Positions 44,000 to 52,323 of a stretch of 64,000 nucleotides of DNA are shown here, in pieces. The stretch is taken from NCBI GenBank assembly GCA_016713245.1, contig JADJPM010000004.1:2914001-2978000 (forward strand), read 5' to 3'. The notes under the pieces are model-generated. The model did no database searches. It was given only the letters and a program-made list of their open reading frames with translations, and had not been told where the DNA came from. The stretch is from Verrucomicrobiaceae bacterium (lineage in GTDB: Bacteria > Verrucomicrobiota > Verrucomicrobiia > Verrucomicrobiales > Verrucomicrobiaceae). The first letter of the stretch is position 1; the number at the start of each line of letters is the position of its first letter. A program made the position numbers and the translations under genes.

Positions 44000-44341
44000 A
44001 TGAAACGCTTTTGGATGCTCTTTCCGGCCATGATTTTGGCCCATTGTGCCGACACGGATGACCTGCCCATTCACCCGGACTACGCCCGGCAGCATCCCGA
44101 GGCTCTTTTGTTAAAATCCGACGAGCCAGTGAACCAGACCGCCTACAACCAAGGTCTGGCTCGAGGTTGGAGTGATGTGCAAAGTCGCATGAGCGAGGAT
44201 CATAGCCGCCACATCCACCTTTACACGCCCGCCACGGAGCGGGCGTTTCGTGATGGCTACCTCGCCGGTTACCGGCAGTGGGAAAACGGCCAGTTTCACC
44301 CGCTGCTCGGCAAGCAGTGGAATGGAACGGGGGCGCGGTGA
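44000..44341 (+). CDS. Small lipoprotein
   Basis: 113 residues from MKRFWMLFPAMILAHC. The frame is open 33 codons upstream but without a signal sequence. The lipobox-type ILAHC suggests lipidation at Cys16. The mature part is hydrophilic and helical (AYNQGLARGWSDVQSRMSED, AFRDGYLAGYRQWENG), with paired G-Y/W-x-x-G motifs. No family recognised. Convergent with pckG; a strong palindrome lies between the two stops. Confidence 0.65.
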   Translation: MKRFWMLFPAMILAHCADTDDLPIHPDYARQHPEALLLKSDEPVNQTAYNQGLARGWSDVQSRMSEDHSRHIHLYTPATERAFRDGYLAGYRQWENGQFHPLLGKQWNGTGAR

Positions 44342-44355
44342 TGGGGAAACAAAAA

Positions 44356-44380
44356 GGGCGGGAATGAAATCCCGCCCTCC
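44356..44380 (-). terminator. REP-type hairpin between convergent genes
   Basis: Stem GGGCGGGA / TCCCGCCC with a 6-nt loop; the reverse strand reads GGAG before the stem. It is located 14 bp after the lipoprotein stop and 15 bp before the pckG reading frame ends. A copy of the same palindrome is at 55902-55926, so this is a dispersed REP that may also act as a bidirectional terminator. Confidence 0.75.
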
Positions 44381-44395
44381 TTGTTGGATGAAGCA

Positions 44396-44569
44396 TCAGA
44401 AGCGACCAGCGAGCAGCTCTCGCTGATAGTACAACTCCTTCGGCATGTCGTCGTAGAGGTCGAGGTAGAGTTCCTCGGTGGACATGATCTCCTGGCGGAA
44501 TTCGCGGGGATCGACGTGCATGAGTTCGTTCCACTGCTCACGGCTGAAATCGAGGCCGTTCCAGTTCAC
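44396..44569 (-). pseudogene. Severed C-terminus of pckG beyond an in-frame stop
   Basis: Directly after the TAA at 44570-44572 the same frame continues for 57 codons as a typical PEPCK C-terminus (VNWNGLDFSREQWNELMHVD, TEELYLDLYDDMPKELYY) to a TGA at 44396. The sequence has no other disruption. A single base change (for example GAA to TAA) explains the truncation. See the pckG entry. Confidence 0.85.
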
Positions 44570-46180
44570 TTAGGAGTAGCGTGGCATCCAGCCGAGCTCG
44601 GTTTCGTGTCCCCTGCCCTCTCCACGGCAGCGTTTCACGATCCATTCGAGCACGCGCATGTTTTCGCCAAAGCCGGGCCAGAGGAACTTGCCCTCGGCGT
44701 TCTTGCGGAACCAATTCACATGGAAAACACGCGGCACTTCTTTGACGAGGCGGCGCATGCGCAGCCAATGGGCGAAGTAGTGACCCATGTTGTAACCGCA
44801 GAAGGGCAGCATCGCCAGCGGGTCACGCCGCACCTTGCCAATGGTGCCAGCCGCTGCGGCGGTCATTTCACTGCCCATATTGGCAGCGAGGAAGACGCCA
44901 TGCGTCCAGTTGAAGGCCTGGAAGACGAGCGGGAAGGTGGTGGCGCGGCGTCCACCGAAGATGAGGGCATCGATCGGCACACCTTCGGGCTTTTCCCAAT
45001 CAGGATCAATGGTGGGCGTTTGCCGAGCGGGCACGGTGAAGCGTGAATTCGCATGGGAACTGGGGCGTCCGCAGTCCGGCGTCCAGTCCTGGCCTCGCCA
45101 GTCGATGAGATGATCGGGCGGTTGCTTGGTCATTCCTTCCCACCATACATCGCCGTCATCGGTGAGGGCGACGTTGGTGAAGATGGTGTTCGACTTGATG
45201 GTCTCCATCGCGTTCGGGTTCGAGTCATACGAGGTGCCAGGAGCCACGCCAAAGTAGCCCGCCTCGGGATTGGTGGCCCAAAGCTTGCCGTCTTTACCGG
45301 GGCGCAGCCACGCGATGTCATCGCCGACGATGCTGACCTTCCACCCTTGCTCGGTGTAGCTCTTTGGCGGCACGAGCATGGCAAAGTTCGTCTTGCCACA
45401 GGCACTGGGAAAGGCGGCGGCGACGTAGCTTTTGCGGCCATCGGGCGATTGCACGCCGCAGATGAGCATGTGCTCAGCGAGCCAGCCTTCGTCACGACCG
45501 ATGACACTGGCGATGCGCAGAGCGAGACACTTTTTGCCGAGCAGCGCATTGCCGCCGTAGCCGCTGCCGTAGCTCCAGATGCTGCGCTCCTCAGGGAAAT
45601 GCACGATGTACTTCGTGCTGCTGCAAGGCCAGGTGACATCCGCTTCGCCAGGAGAAAGTGGTTTGCCCACAGAATGCACGCAGGGCACGAAATCGCCGCC
45701 TTCGCCAAGCTGATCGAGTACGGCTTTGCCCATCCGCGTCATGATGCGCATGCTGGCGACGACGTAGGGTGAATCGGTGATCTCGATGCCGATCACGGAG
45801 AAAGGCGAGCCGAGCGGGCCCATGCAAAAGGGCACCACATACATCACGCGGCCCCTCATGCAGCCAGCGAAGAGGCTTTTGAGCGTGGTCTTCATCTCAC
45901 GCGGTTCCATCCAGTTGTTGGTGGGCCCCGCGTCTTCTTTGCGGCGGCTGCAGATGTAGGTGCGGTCTTCCACGCGGGCCACATCGTTCGGATCCGACCA
46001 AGCGAGGTAGCTGTTGGGCCGCTTTTCGGGATTCAGACGGCGAAAGGTGCCTTTCTGCACCAGCAGTTCGCACATTTCATCGTATTCAGCCTGGGAGCCA
46101 TCGCACAGGCGGACAGAGTCGGGTTGGCAAAGAGCGCGGGTTTCTTCGATCCAGGCAAGGAGGGTGTCGTGTCGTGTCAT
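44570..46180 (-). CDS. pckG: Phosphoenolpyruvate carboxykinase (GTP), truncated by a premature stop
   Basis: 536 residues from MTRHDTLLAWIEETRAL to the first stop; 593 sense codons if read through it. Motifs: P-loop-type AAFPSACGKTNFAML, VGDDIAWLRPGKDG, the NPEAGYFGVAPGTS substrate region and GGRRATTFPLVFQAFNW, all typical of GTP-dependent PEPCK. It converts oxaloacetate plus GTP to PEP in gluconeogenesis. The protein stops at RYS, exactly where homologues continue with W-x-GLDFS; the missing part follows in frame after TAA. Either a recent nonsense mutation, a base error or read-through. A 20-codon upstream extension was rejected. Divergent from argS. Confidence 0.9.
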   Translation of the reverse strand: MTRHDTLLAWIEETRALCQPDSVRLCDGSQAEYDEMCELLVQKGTFRRLNPEKRPNSYLAWSDPNDVARVEDRTYICSRRKEDAGPTNNWMEPREMKTTLKSLFAGCMRGRVMYVVPFCMGPLGSPFSVIGIEITDSPYVVASMRIMTRMGKAVLDQLGEGGDFVPCVHSVGKPLSPGEADVTWPCSSTKYIVHFPEERSIWSYGSGYGGNALLGKKCLALRIASVIGRDEGWLAEHMLICGVQSPDGRKSYVAAAFPSACGKTNFAMLVPPKSYTEQGWKVSIVGDDIAWLRPGKDGKLWATNPEAGYFGVAPGTSYDSNPNAMETIKSNTIFTNVALTDDGDVWWEGMTKQPPDHLIDWRGQDWTPDCGRPSSHANSRFTVPARQTPTIDPDWEKPEGVPIDALIFGGRRATTFPLVFQAFNWTHGVFLAANMGSEMTAAAAGTIGKVRRDPLAMLPFCGYNMGHYFAHWLRMRRLVKEVPRVFHVNWFRKNAEGKFLWPGFGENMRVLEWIVKRCRGEGRGHETELGWMPRYS

Positions 46181-46286
46181 GTAGTGGGAGGGGTTTTCTC
46201 CTGTGCAGGATTCGTGCCGTTCCTGCCACGCAGCAAGCAAACAAGCCTCGCGTGAATTGGGGACCTGAGTGCGAGAAATGCCCCTT

Positions 46287-46321
46287 CATTCCGCATTCGA
46301 CATTCGCCATTCGTCATTCAA
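46287..46321. repeat. Tandem CATTCGN heptamers
   Basis: Five head-to-tail heptamers (CATTCCG, CATTCGA, CATTCGC, CATTCGT, CATTCAA) between the divergent pckG and argS genes, ending 12 bp before the argS ATG. Their position could affect expression of argS. A third unit type, different from GTTTCAR and GTCAAG. Confidence 0.7.
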
Positions 46322-46333
46322 ACTCCGCGCCCC

Positions 46334-48085
46334 ATGTTTCGCGCCATCCTCACGTCCCGTCTGCAAGCCGCCTTCACCGCGGCTGGCATCGAATTGCCCG
46401 CTGGCTTCACCCCGAATGTCGTCATCGCCTCCGACACGCGCTATGGCGACTACCAGAGCAATGCGGCGATGGTTTTGGCGAAGCAGGTGAAGGCCAATCC
46501 GCGTGCGCTGGCCCAGCAGATCGTGGACAAACTCGACGTCAGCGACCTCTGCGAAAAGACCAGCATCGACGGCCCCGGCTTCCTCAATTTCACGCTGAGC
46601 GCCGCTGCGTTGGCGCAGCGGCTCGCGGTGATCGTCTCGGATGACAAAGTCGGCGTTCCAGCCGTGGCGCAGCCGAAGACCATCGTTGTCGATTTCTCCG
46701 CGCCGAACATCGCCAAGCCGATGCACGTCGGCCACATTCGCAGCACCTTCATCGGCGACTCGCTGGCCCGCGTGGCACGCTTCATCGGCCACAAGGTCAT
46801 CACCGACAACCACGTCGGCGACTGGGGCACTCAGTTCGGCATGATCATCCACGGCTGGAAGACCCAACTCGATCAGGCGAAGCTCAAAGCCGATCCGATT
46901 CACGAACTCGTCAGCGTTTACAAAGCCGTCAACGCCGCCACGAAGGCCGACGAGAGCGTCTTGGAGACCTGCAAAGCCGAGCTCGTGAAGCTCCAGCAGG
47001 GCGACACCGAAAATCTCGGCATCTGGAAGGAATGCGTGCGCCTCACGCTCGAGCAGCTCGAAAAGGTGTACAGCACGCTCGACATCACCTTCGACCACTA
47101 CCTCGGCGAGAGCTTCTACAACGATGCTTTGGCTCCGCTGGTGGCCGAGATGCTCACGCAAGGCATCGCGACGGTCAGCGAAGGTGCGACGGTTGTTTTC
47201 AGCGATGGCAGCGTGAAGCCGGAAGCCGATCCCTTCCTCATCAAGGAGAAGGACGAGTGGAAAGCCGCTCCATGCATCATCCGCAAAGGCGACGGCGGTT
47301 TCCTCTACGCCACCACGGATCTCGCCACGATCGACTACCGCGTGAAGGAATGGAAAGCTGACGAGATCTGGTATGTCGTCGGTGCGCCGCAGCAGCTCCA
47401 CTTCCGCCAGGTCTTCGCCGCCGCGCAGCGTCGCGGTGTGACCACCAAAATGACGCACATCGCCTTCGGCAGCATTTTGGGCCCGGACGGCAAGATGTTC
47501 AAAACTCGCAGCGGCGAGACCGTCGGCCTGCTTGAAGTCATCGACGAGGCCATCGAGCGTTCCCGCGCCGCCGCCGATGAAAAAGAGCAGGGTTTCACCT
47601 CCGAAGAAAAAGACGAGATCGCCCGCATCATCGGCTCAGGAGCCGTGAAATACGCGGAACTCAGCCAGAACCGCCTCACCGACTACAAATTCAGTTGGGA
47701 CAAGATGCTGAGCCTTCAGGGCAACACCGCGCCCTACCTACTCAACGCCTACGTCCGCACCCGCAGCATCTTCCGCAAGCTCGATGGCGCTGTCACGCTG
47801 ACGCCTGATCTCGCCCTCACCGAGCCCGCCGAGCGTGCTTTGGCGATGAAACTGGCCCAGTTCGCCGAAAACGCGCACGACATCCTCGACGACCACCGCC
47901 CGAATCTCCTCGCGAACTACCTCTACGAGCTCGCCGACACCTACCACAGCTTCTACGAAGCCTGCCACGTCCTCCGCGCCGAAGGCACCGCTCGCAACAC
48001 CCGCCTCACCCTCTGCGAAGCCACCAGCCGCGTCCTCAAGACCGGCCTCGGCCTCCTCGGGATCCAGACGACGGAGCGGATGTGA
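46334..48085 (+). CDS. argS: Arginyl-tRNA synthetase
   Basis: 583 residues. N-terminal additional domain, then the class I signature HVGH (~128-131, PNIAKPMHVGHIRSTFIGDS), and the KMSKS-equivalent GKMFKTRSGETV region typical of ArgRS. The C-terminal DALR-type anticodon domain ends in GLGLLGIQTTERM. Size is normal. It charges tRNA-Arg. Divergent from pckG with the CATTCGN repeats between. Followed by a palindromic element and the guaA remnant. Confidence 0.95.
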   Translation: MFRAILTSRLQAAFTAAGIELPAGFTPNVVIASDTRYGDYQSNAAMVLAKQVKANPRALAQQIVDKLDVSDLCEKTSIDGPGFLNFTLSAAALAQRLAVIVSDDKVGVPAVAQPKTIVVDFSAPNIAKPMHVGHIRSTFIGDSLARVARFIGHKVITDNHVGDWGTQFGMIIHGWKTQLDQAKLKADPIHELVSVYKAVNAATKADESVLETCKAELVKLQQGDTENLGIWKECVRLTLEQLEKVYSTLDITFDHYLGESFYNDALAPLVAEMLTQGIATVSEGATVVFSDGSVKPEADPFLIKEKDEWKAAPCIIRKGDGGFLYATTDLATIDYRVKEWKADEIWYVVGAPQQLHFRQVFAAAQRRGVTTKMTHIAFGSILGPDGKMFKTRSGETVGLLEVIDEAIERSRAAADEKEQGFTSEEKDEIARIIGSGAVKYAELSQNRLTDYKFSWDKMLSLQGNTAPYLLNAYVRTRSIFRKLDGAVTLTPDLALTEPAERALAMKLAQFAENAHDILDDHRPNLLANYLYELADTYHSFYEACHVLRAEGTARNTRLTLCEATSRVLKTGLGLLGIQTTERM

Positions 48086-48125
48086 TCGGTTGACGTGATT
48101 CATGGTTTCAACTTTCAAGAAGCCC

Positions 48126-48187
48126 CACCAAGGAGAGTCACTTGCCAAGTGCCCATCTTACCCACGGGACTTGGCAAGCCCCGCTCC
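48126..48187. repeat. Paired palindrome after argS (GGAG head, CTTGCCAAG core)
   Basis: Two inverted units: CAAGGAGAGTC with ACTTGCCAAGT on the left, and ACTTGGCAAGCCCCG with CTCCTTG on the right. Both carry a GGAG head and a short hairpin, so the element resembles a BIME. A related core (CTTGGCAA ... TTGCCAAG) occurs at 50833-50867 at the start of pcnB. Confidence 0.65.
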
Positions 48188-48191
48188 TTGC

Positions 48192-48267
48192 CCACTCGAT
48201 GGACGCTGTGGTGGCTGGTGCTTATGTCGTAGAGCACGCGGTTCACGCCTTTGACGCTGTTGAGGAA
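48192..48267 (-). pseudogene. Displaced copy of the guaA 3' end
   Basis: Reading the minus strand gives LNSVKGVNRVLYDIST, the C-terminus of GuaA, followed by degenerate sequence. A 34-bp block (48233-48266) is identical to intact guaA at 49240-49273; the remainder is clearly similar with one indel. It lies about 930 bp from the intact guaA end, with a two-gene unit between. This looks like a duplicated attachment site or a target-site remnant. Confidence 0.85.
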
Positions 48268-48306
48268 CCATGCCCCTACCAAGTCGGTGCGGGAAGCTGA
48301 GCTTCT

Positions 48307-48870
48307 TTATGCCAGCAAGTCAGATGGGATGGCTGTTTTCACCGCTTCCAAGCGTGGCAGGCTACCATGGACACCACACCATTTTTCGATGTAGGACCAG
48401 TCCAGTGACTTGCCACGGACGCTGAACAGCGCCGCAACGTCGTTGAGGTCTTTCGGACGACCCCAGCGCAGCTTTTGTATGGCGATGTCTTCAGGAGTAG
48501 GCACCCAAGTGTTTCGTTCAAGCACTCCGATGAATATCTCACGACGGCGACTCCATTGCTCCAAGTGATGGGGATCGCTGCTTTTCAGGAACAGTTCCAC
48601 GTCGAAAGGCATCTCACGTGCCTTCCAGATGTAGCGACGAGTCCAAGTGGTGGTTTCGAGATGCTGCTGAGGATCAAGTTCAAAGTGCGGCTCAAGCAAT
48701 TCGGTGATCTTGTCCAATGCAGCAGTGCCCATTTCCACCACGAAGTCTGCGTCTTTAGTCGAACGCGGAATGCTGTAAATATTCGCGGCCAGAGATCCAG
48801 CTAGGAGATACGGCACAAGCGCCTCGTTCAGAGCATCAATGACCGCCACAATGAGTTGCGTCTGGTTCAC
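48307..48870 (-). CDS. Nucleotidyltransferase-fold protein
   Basis: 187 residues. The GS motif and acidic pair of the polymerase-beta/MNT nucleotidyltransferase fold are present: LLAGSLAANIYSIPRSTKDA, with the DAD that follows. The later PTPEDIAIQKLRWGRPKDLN resembles AbiEii-like proteins. It may transfer a nucleotide to a protein or RNA, or act in a defence/toxin-antitoxin role. Its start overlaps the stop of the small upstream gene (48867-48870). The pair sits between the intact guaA 3' end and its displaced copy, so it probably arrived as a unit. Confidence 0.65.
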   Translation of the reverse strand: MNQTQLIVAVIDALNEALVPYLLAGSLAANIYSIPRSTKDADFVVEMGTAALDKITELLEPHFELDPQQHLETTTWTRRYIWKAREMPFDVELFLKSSDPHHLEQWSRRREIFIGVLERNTWVPTPEDIAIQKLRWGRPKDLNDVAALFSVRGKSLDWSYIEKWCGVHGSLPRLEAVKTAIPSDLLA

Positions 48871-49133
48871 GCGGCCTCAGCCGGGCGGTAGAACCCATGC
48901 TCCTCCAGCCGACGTAGGATTTGCAACCGCTGGCGTAGCAGTTTTCTCGCTGTTTCAGTATCCACGTCCGGGAATTCGGCCTGGATGCCACTGAGCATGA
49001 GGCCGGTCGCAAAGTCGCCTTGCTCGAGACCAGCGCGGAAGCGTCCCTGCTCATCCATGCGCCGTGCCTGCATCACCTGATCCCTGAAGATCGCTTCCTG
49101 GAGGTCGTTGAGCGTGATACCAGTTGTCGTCAT
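48867..49133 (-). CDS. Small helical partner of the nucleotidyltransferase
   Basis: 88 residues, helical and charged (DLQEAIFRDQVMQARRMDEQ, ETARKLLRQRLQILRRLEEH). No family recognised. Translation is coupled to the nucleotidyltransferase by a 4-bp overlap. It begins 61 bp from the guaA stop. By analogy with MNT-type pairs it may be the toxin or antitoxin half, but it is not a clear HEPN protein. Confidence 0.55.
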   Translation of the reverse strand: MTTTGITLNDLQEAIFRDQVMQARRMDEQGRFRAGLEQGDFATGLMLSGIQAEFPDVDTETARKLLRQRLQILRRLEEHGFYRPAEAA

Positions 49134-49193
49134 GGGGCGAGGCTACCATCTACCTTTCTGCCTGCAAACAAAGAGTGCTGGTCACATCCCCCA

Positions 49194-50714
49194 TCACTCC
49201 CACTCAATACTCGCCGGCGGCTTGGTGCTGATGTCATACAGCACGCGGTTCACGCCTTTGACGCTGTTGAGGATCTTGTTGGAGGCGTTGCTGAGCACTT
49301 CGTAGGGCAGCCGGACCCATTCGGCGGTCATGGCGTCTTCGCTGATGACGGCGCGGAGGCTGATGGCCTGCTCGTAGCTGCGTTCGTCGCCTTTGACGCC
49401 CACGGTTTTCACGGGGAGAAGGGCGGCGTAGGCTTGCCAAGTTTGCTCATACCAGCCGCTGCGGCGGAGTTCGCCGATGAAGATGGCGTCGGCCTGCTGC
49501 GTGATGGCGACTCGCTCGGGTGTGATCTCGCCCGGAATGCGCACAGCGAGGCCGGGACCGGGGAAAGGATGACGCCACAGGGCGCGGTGCGGGATGCCGA
49601 GGCTGGCACCGAGGGCGCGGACTTCGTCTTTGAAGAGCTCAGCGAGCGGTTCGAGCACTTTGCCCTGCGCTTTGAGTTCCATGATGCGATCGACGCGGTT
49701 GTGATGCGTCTTGATCTTGCTGGCGATGCTGCCGCTGGTGGCGCTTTCGATGACGTCGGGATAAAGCGTGCCCTGGGCGAGGAGTTCGACGTTGTCGGCG
49801 ACTTTCCAGAACTCTTCGACAAAGAGCGTGCCGATGATGCGACGCTTCTGCTCGGGGTCGGTGACGCCTTTGAGGGCACCGAGGAAGATGGCGCTCGCAT
49901 CGATCTGCTCGATGGGGACGCCGACCTCGCCAAAGAGGGCTTTCACCTCAGCGGTTTCGTTCAGGCGCATGAGGCCGGTGTCGATGTAGATGCAGCGGAC
50001 CTTCACACCCGCACGGGCGAGCAGCACGGCGAGCACGGTGCTGTCCACGCCTCCGGAGACGCCGCAGATGACTTCGCGGTTGCCGACTTCGACTTTGATG
50101 CGCTCGATCATCTGCGCTTTGAATTCCTGGATGTCGAACTTGGCGAGCTGGGCACCGCTTTTGGTGAGGAAGTTCTTCAGGATGGCGGTGCCTTCGTGAG
50201 AATGGGTGACCTCCGGGTGAAACTGGATGCCCCAGCAGCGGTCGGCCCATTTCAGGGCGACGGGGACGGCGTCTTCATTCGTGGCGATGACTTTCGTCGT
50301 GTCGCCGAGGTTCGCGCAGGTGTCGCTGTGGCTCATCCAGACCTGGGATTCGTGCGAGATGCCGTCGAACAGGTCTTCGTGGTCGGTGACGACGAGTTTG
50401 GCGGGGCCATACTCGCGGGTGACACCGGGCTTCACGGTGCCGCCGTGTTTGATGTTGAGGAGTTGCATGCCGTAGCAGACGCCGAGCACGGGGACGCCGA
50501 AAGACATGAGTTTGTCGTAATCGACATCCGGGGCGTCTTTCTCCGAGGTGCTGCGCGGGCCGCCGGAAAGGATGATGGCTCCGGGGTTCTGCAATTTCGC
50601 CAGATCGGCCGGCGGATAGAGGTGCGAAACGAAGCCGAGCTCGCGAACGCGGCGGACGATGAGCTGGGAATACTGGGAGCCGTAATCGAGGACGGCGACT
50701 TCTTGGGCGATCAT
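49194..50714 (-). CDS. guaA: GMP synthase (glutamine-hydrolysing)
   Basis: 506 residues. N-terminal class I glutamine amidotransferase with catalytic Cys80 in LGVCYGMQLL, and the His/Glu of the triad in GIQFHPEVTHS. ATP pyrophosphatase domain with the P-loop-type SGGVDSTVLAVLLARAG. C-terminal dimerisation domain ends in STKPPASIEWE. It converts XMP, ATP and glutamine to GMP in the cytoplasm. The 3' end is duplicated at 48192. The guaA 3' end is a known integration hotspot for mobile elements in other bacteria. Confidence 0.95.
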   Translation of the reverse strand: MIAQEVAVLDYGSQYSQLIVRRVRELGFVSHLYPPADLAKLQNPGAIILSGGPRSTSEKDAPDVDYDKLMSFGVPVLGVCYGMQLLNIKHGGTVKPGVTREYGPAKLVVTDHEDLFDGISHESQVWMSHSDTCANLGDTTKVIATNEDAVPVALKWADRCWGIQFHPEVTHSHEGTAILKNFLTKSGAQLAKFDIQEFKAQMIERIKVEVGNREVICGVSGGVDSTVLAVLLARAGVKVRCIYIDTGLMRLNETAEVKALFGEVGVPIEQIDASAIFLGALKGVTDPEQKRRIIGTLFVEEFWKVADNVELLAQGTLYPDVIESATSGSIASKIKTHHNRVDRIMELKAQGKVLEPLAELFKDEVRALGASLGIPHRALWRHPFPGPGLAVRIPGEITPERVAITQQADAIFIGELRRSGWYEQTWQAYAALLPVKTVGVKGDERSYEQAISLRAVISEDAMTAEWVRLPYEVLSNASNKILNSVKGVNRVLYDISTKPPASIEWE

Positions 50715-50869
50715 GGGGAAGTCGCAGCCTTTACGAAGAGCAGCGCCCCATGCAAGCCCGGGAACGCCATCAGCCGGGTGCTTTTGCCCCCTGCCCTGTC
50801 GGAACTTGGGCCTCTGAGAACCTGTGAGCCATGCTTGGCAAAGGCGCCACCCCTTGCCAAGGTGGACGG

Positions 50870-52219
50870 ATGCGAGAGGCCGCCATCCGAATCATCGAAA
50901 GACTCACCGCCGCAGGGCACACCGCGCTGCTGGCGGGTGGTTGTGTGCGTGACATGCTGCTGGGCCGCGAGGCGAAGGACTACGATGTGGCCACAAGTGC
51001 GACGCCGGAGCAGGTGGTGAAGCTTTTTCCCGGCGCGAAAACCGTGGGAGCCCATTTTGGCGTGGTCGTGGTGCGGGCCGGAGAGCATGGTTTTGTGGAG
51101 GTGGCCACGTTTCGCAGTGATGGCAGCTACTCGGATGGTCGCCGCCCGGACAGTGTGATCTTTTCCACCCCCGAACTGGATGCGGAGCGCCGTGATTTCA
51201 CGGTGAACGGCCTGTTTTATGATCCGCTGGCCAAAAAGCTCATCGACCATGTGGGAGGCGAAAAAGATCTCCGAATGGGTCTTCTTCGCGCCATCGGCGT
51301 GGCGGCACAGCGCTTTGAGGAAGACCGACTGAGGCTGATGCGTGCGGTGCGTTTTGCCACGGTGCTGGGTTTTGACATCGAGCATGCCACCTGGGAATCG
51401 GTGTGCGGTCTGGCGGATAAAATTACGAGCGTGAGCATCGAGCGGGTGCGGGATGAGTTCATCAAGATCATGCTGCACGAGAACCGCGTGCGGGGTTTTG
51501 ACCTGCTGGTGAACTCCGGCCTGATGCAGCACATCCTGCCGGAGATCCTGGCGCTGCAAGGCTGCGAGCAGCCGCCGCAGTTTCACCCGGAGGGCGATGT
51601 TTTCGTTCACACACGCCTGATGCTGAGCCTGCTACCAGCCGAAGCGAGCCTGCCGCTGGTGATGAGCGTGCTGCTTCACGATATTGCCAAACCGGCCACG
51701 CAGACGCGCGACGCGGACACGGGCCGCATCCGTTTCAATGGTCACGACAAGCTCGGCGCGGAGATGACGGGCGTTATCATGCGGCGAATGAAGTTTCCGA
51801 ACGATGTGATCGAGCCGGCGGTAGTGGCTGTGGAGCATCACATGACCTTCATGGAGGTGCAGCGCATGCGCACCGCCACGCTGAAGCGCTTCATGAGCCG
51901 TCCAAGCTTTGACGACGAGCTGGCGCTGCATCGCGTGGACTGCCTCGGGAGCAATGGGAAGCTTGATAACTATGAGTTTGTGCTGGCGAAGCGGGAGGAA
52001 TTCTCGAAGGCACCGCTCGTGCCGCCGAGGCTGATCAATGGTGCGGATCTCATCAAACTCGGCTGGCATGCCGGACCGGCGCTGGGTCGGATTTTGAATG
52101 CGATTCAGACGCTGCAGCTTGAAGGAGTTTTGACGACGAAAGAGGAGGCGCTGGCTTGGGTGAGGGAGAAGGCTCCGATGGCGGATGTGTTTGAGGAGAG
52201 CGAGACATCGGAAAACTGA
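50870..52219 (+). CDS. CCA-adding / poly(A) polymerase family tRNA nucleotidyltransferase
   Basis: 449 residues from MREAAIRIIERLTAAGH. An upstream start at 50831 would add 13 palindrome-encoded residues and was rejected. Class II nucleotidyltransferase motifs: LLAGGCVRDMLLGREAKDYD, the RRDFTVNGLFYDPL motif and EDRLRLMRAVRFA, with an HD-like later part (LLHDIAKPATQTRD). It acts on tRNA 3' ends (CCA) or as a PcnB-type poly(A) polymerase; the two are hard to separate by sequence alone. The stop codon lies inside a GTAG-type REP. Divergent from guaA. Confidence 0.85.
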   Translation: MREAAIRIIERLTAAGHTALLAGGCVRDMLLGREAKDYDVATSATPEQVVKLFPGAKTVGAHFGVVVVRAGEHGFVEVATFRSDGSYSDGRRPDSVIFSTPELDAERRDFTVNGLFYDPLAKKLIDHVGGEKDLRMGLLRAIGVAAQRFEEDRLRLMRAVRFATVLGFDIEHATWESVCGLADKITSVSIERVRDEFIKIMLHENRVRGFDLLVNSGLMQHILPEILALQGCEQPPQFHPEGDVFVHTRLMLSLLPAEASLPLVMSVLLHDIAKPATQTRDADTGRIRFNGHDKLGAEMTGVIMRRMKFPNDVIEPAVVAVEHHMTFMEVQRMRTATLKRFMSRPSFDDELALHRVDCLGSNGKLDNYEFVLAKREEFSKAPLVPPRLINGADLIKLGWHAGPALGRILNAIQTLQLEGVLTTKEEALAWVREKAPMADVFEESETSEN

Positions 52220-52311
52220 CGTTTTCCGCTACGGGGGGCAAAAGCATGCTCGTAGCGGCTGGCGTCAGCCTGCCGGGGGAGATCGGAAAACTCACGTTTT
52301 CTGCTACGGGG
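52209..52311. repeat. GTAG-type REP cluster between convergent genes
   Basis: Three palindromes in ~100 bp. On the minus strand GTAG precedes GCGGAAAAC / GTTTTCCG-type stems at 52209-52232 and 52284-52307. On the plus strand, GTAGC with stem GGCTG-GCGT-CAGCC is at 52252-52270. The first palindrome overlaps the pcnB stop. The tetranucleotide GTAG is the hallmark head of many REPs. Confidence 0.75.
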
Positions 52312-52323
52312 AGAGGGAACTTT

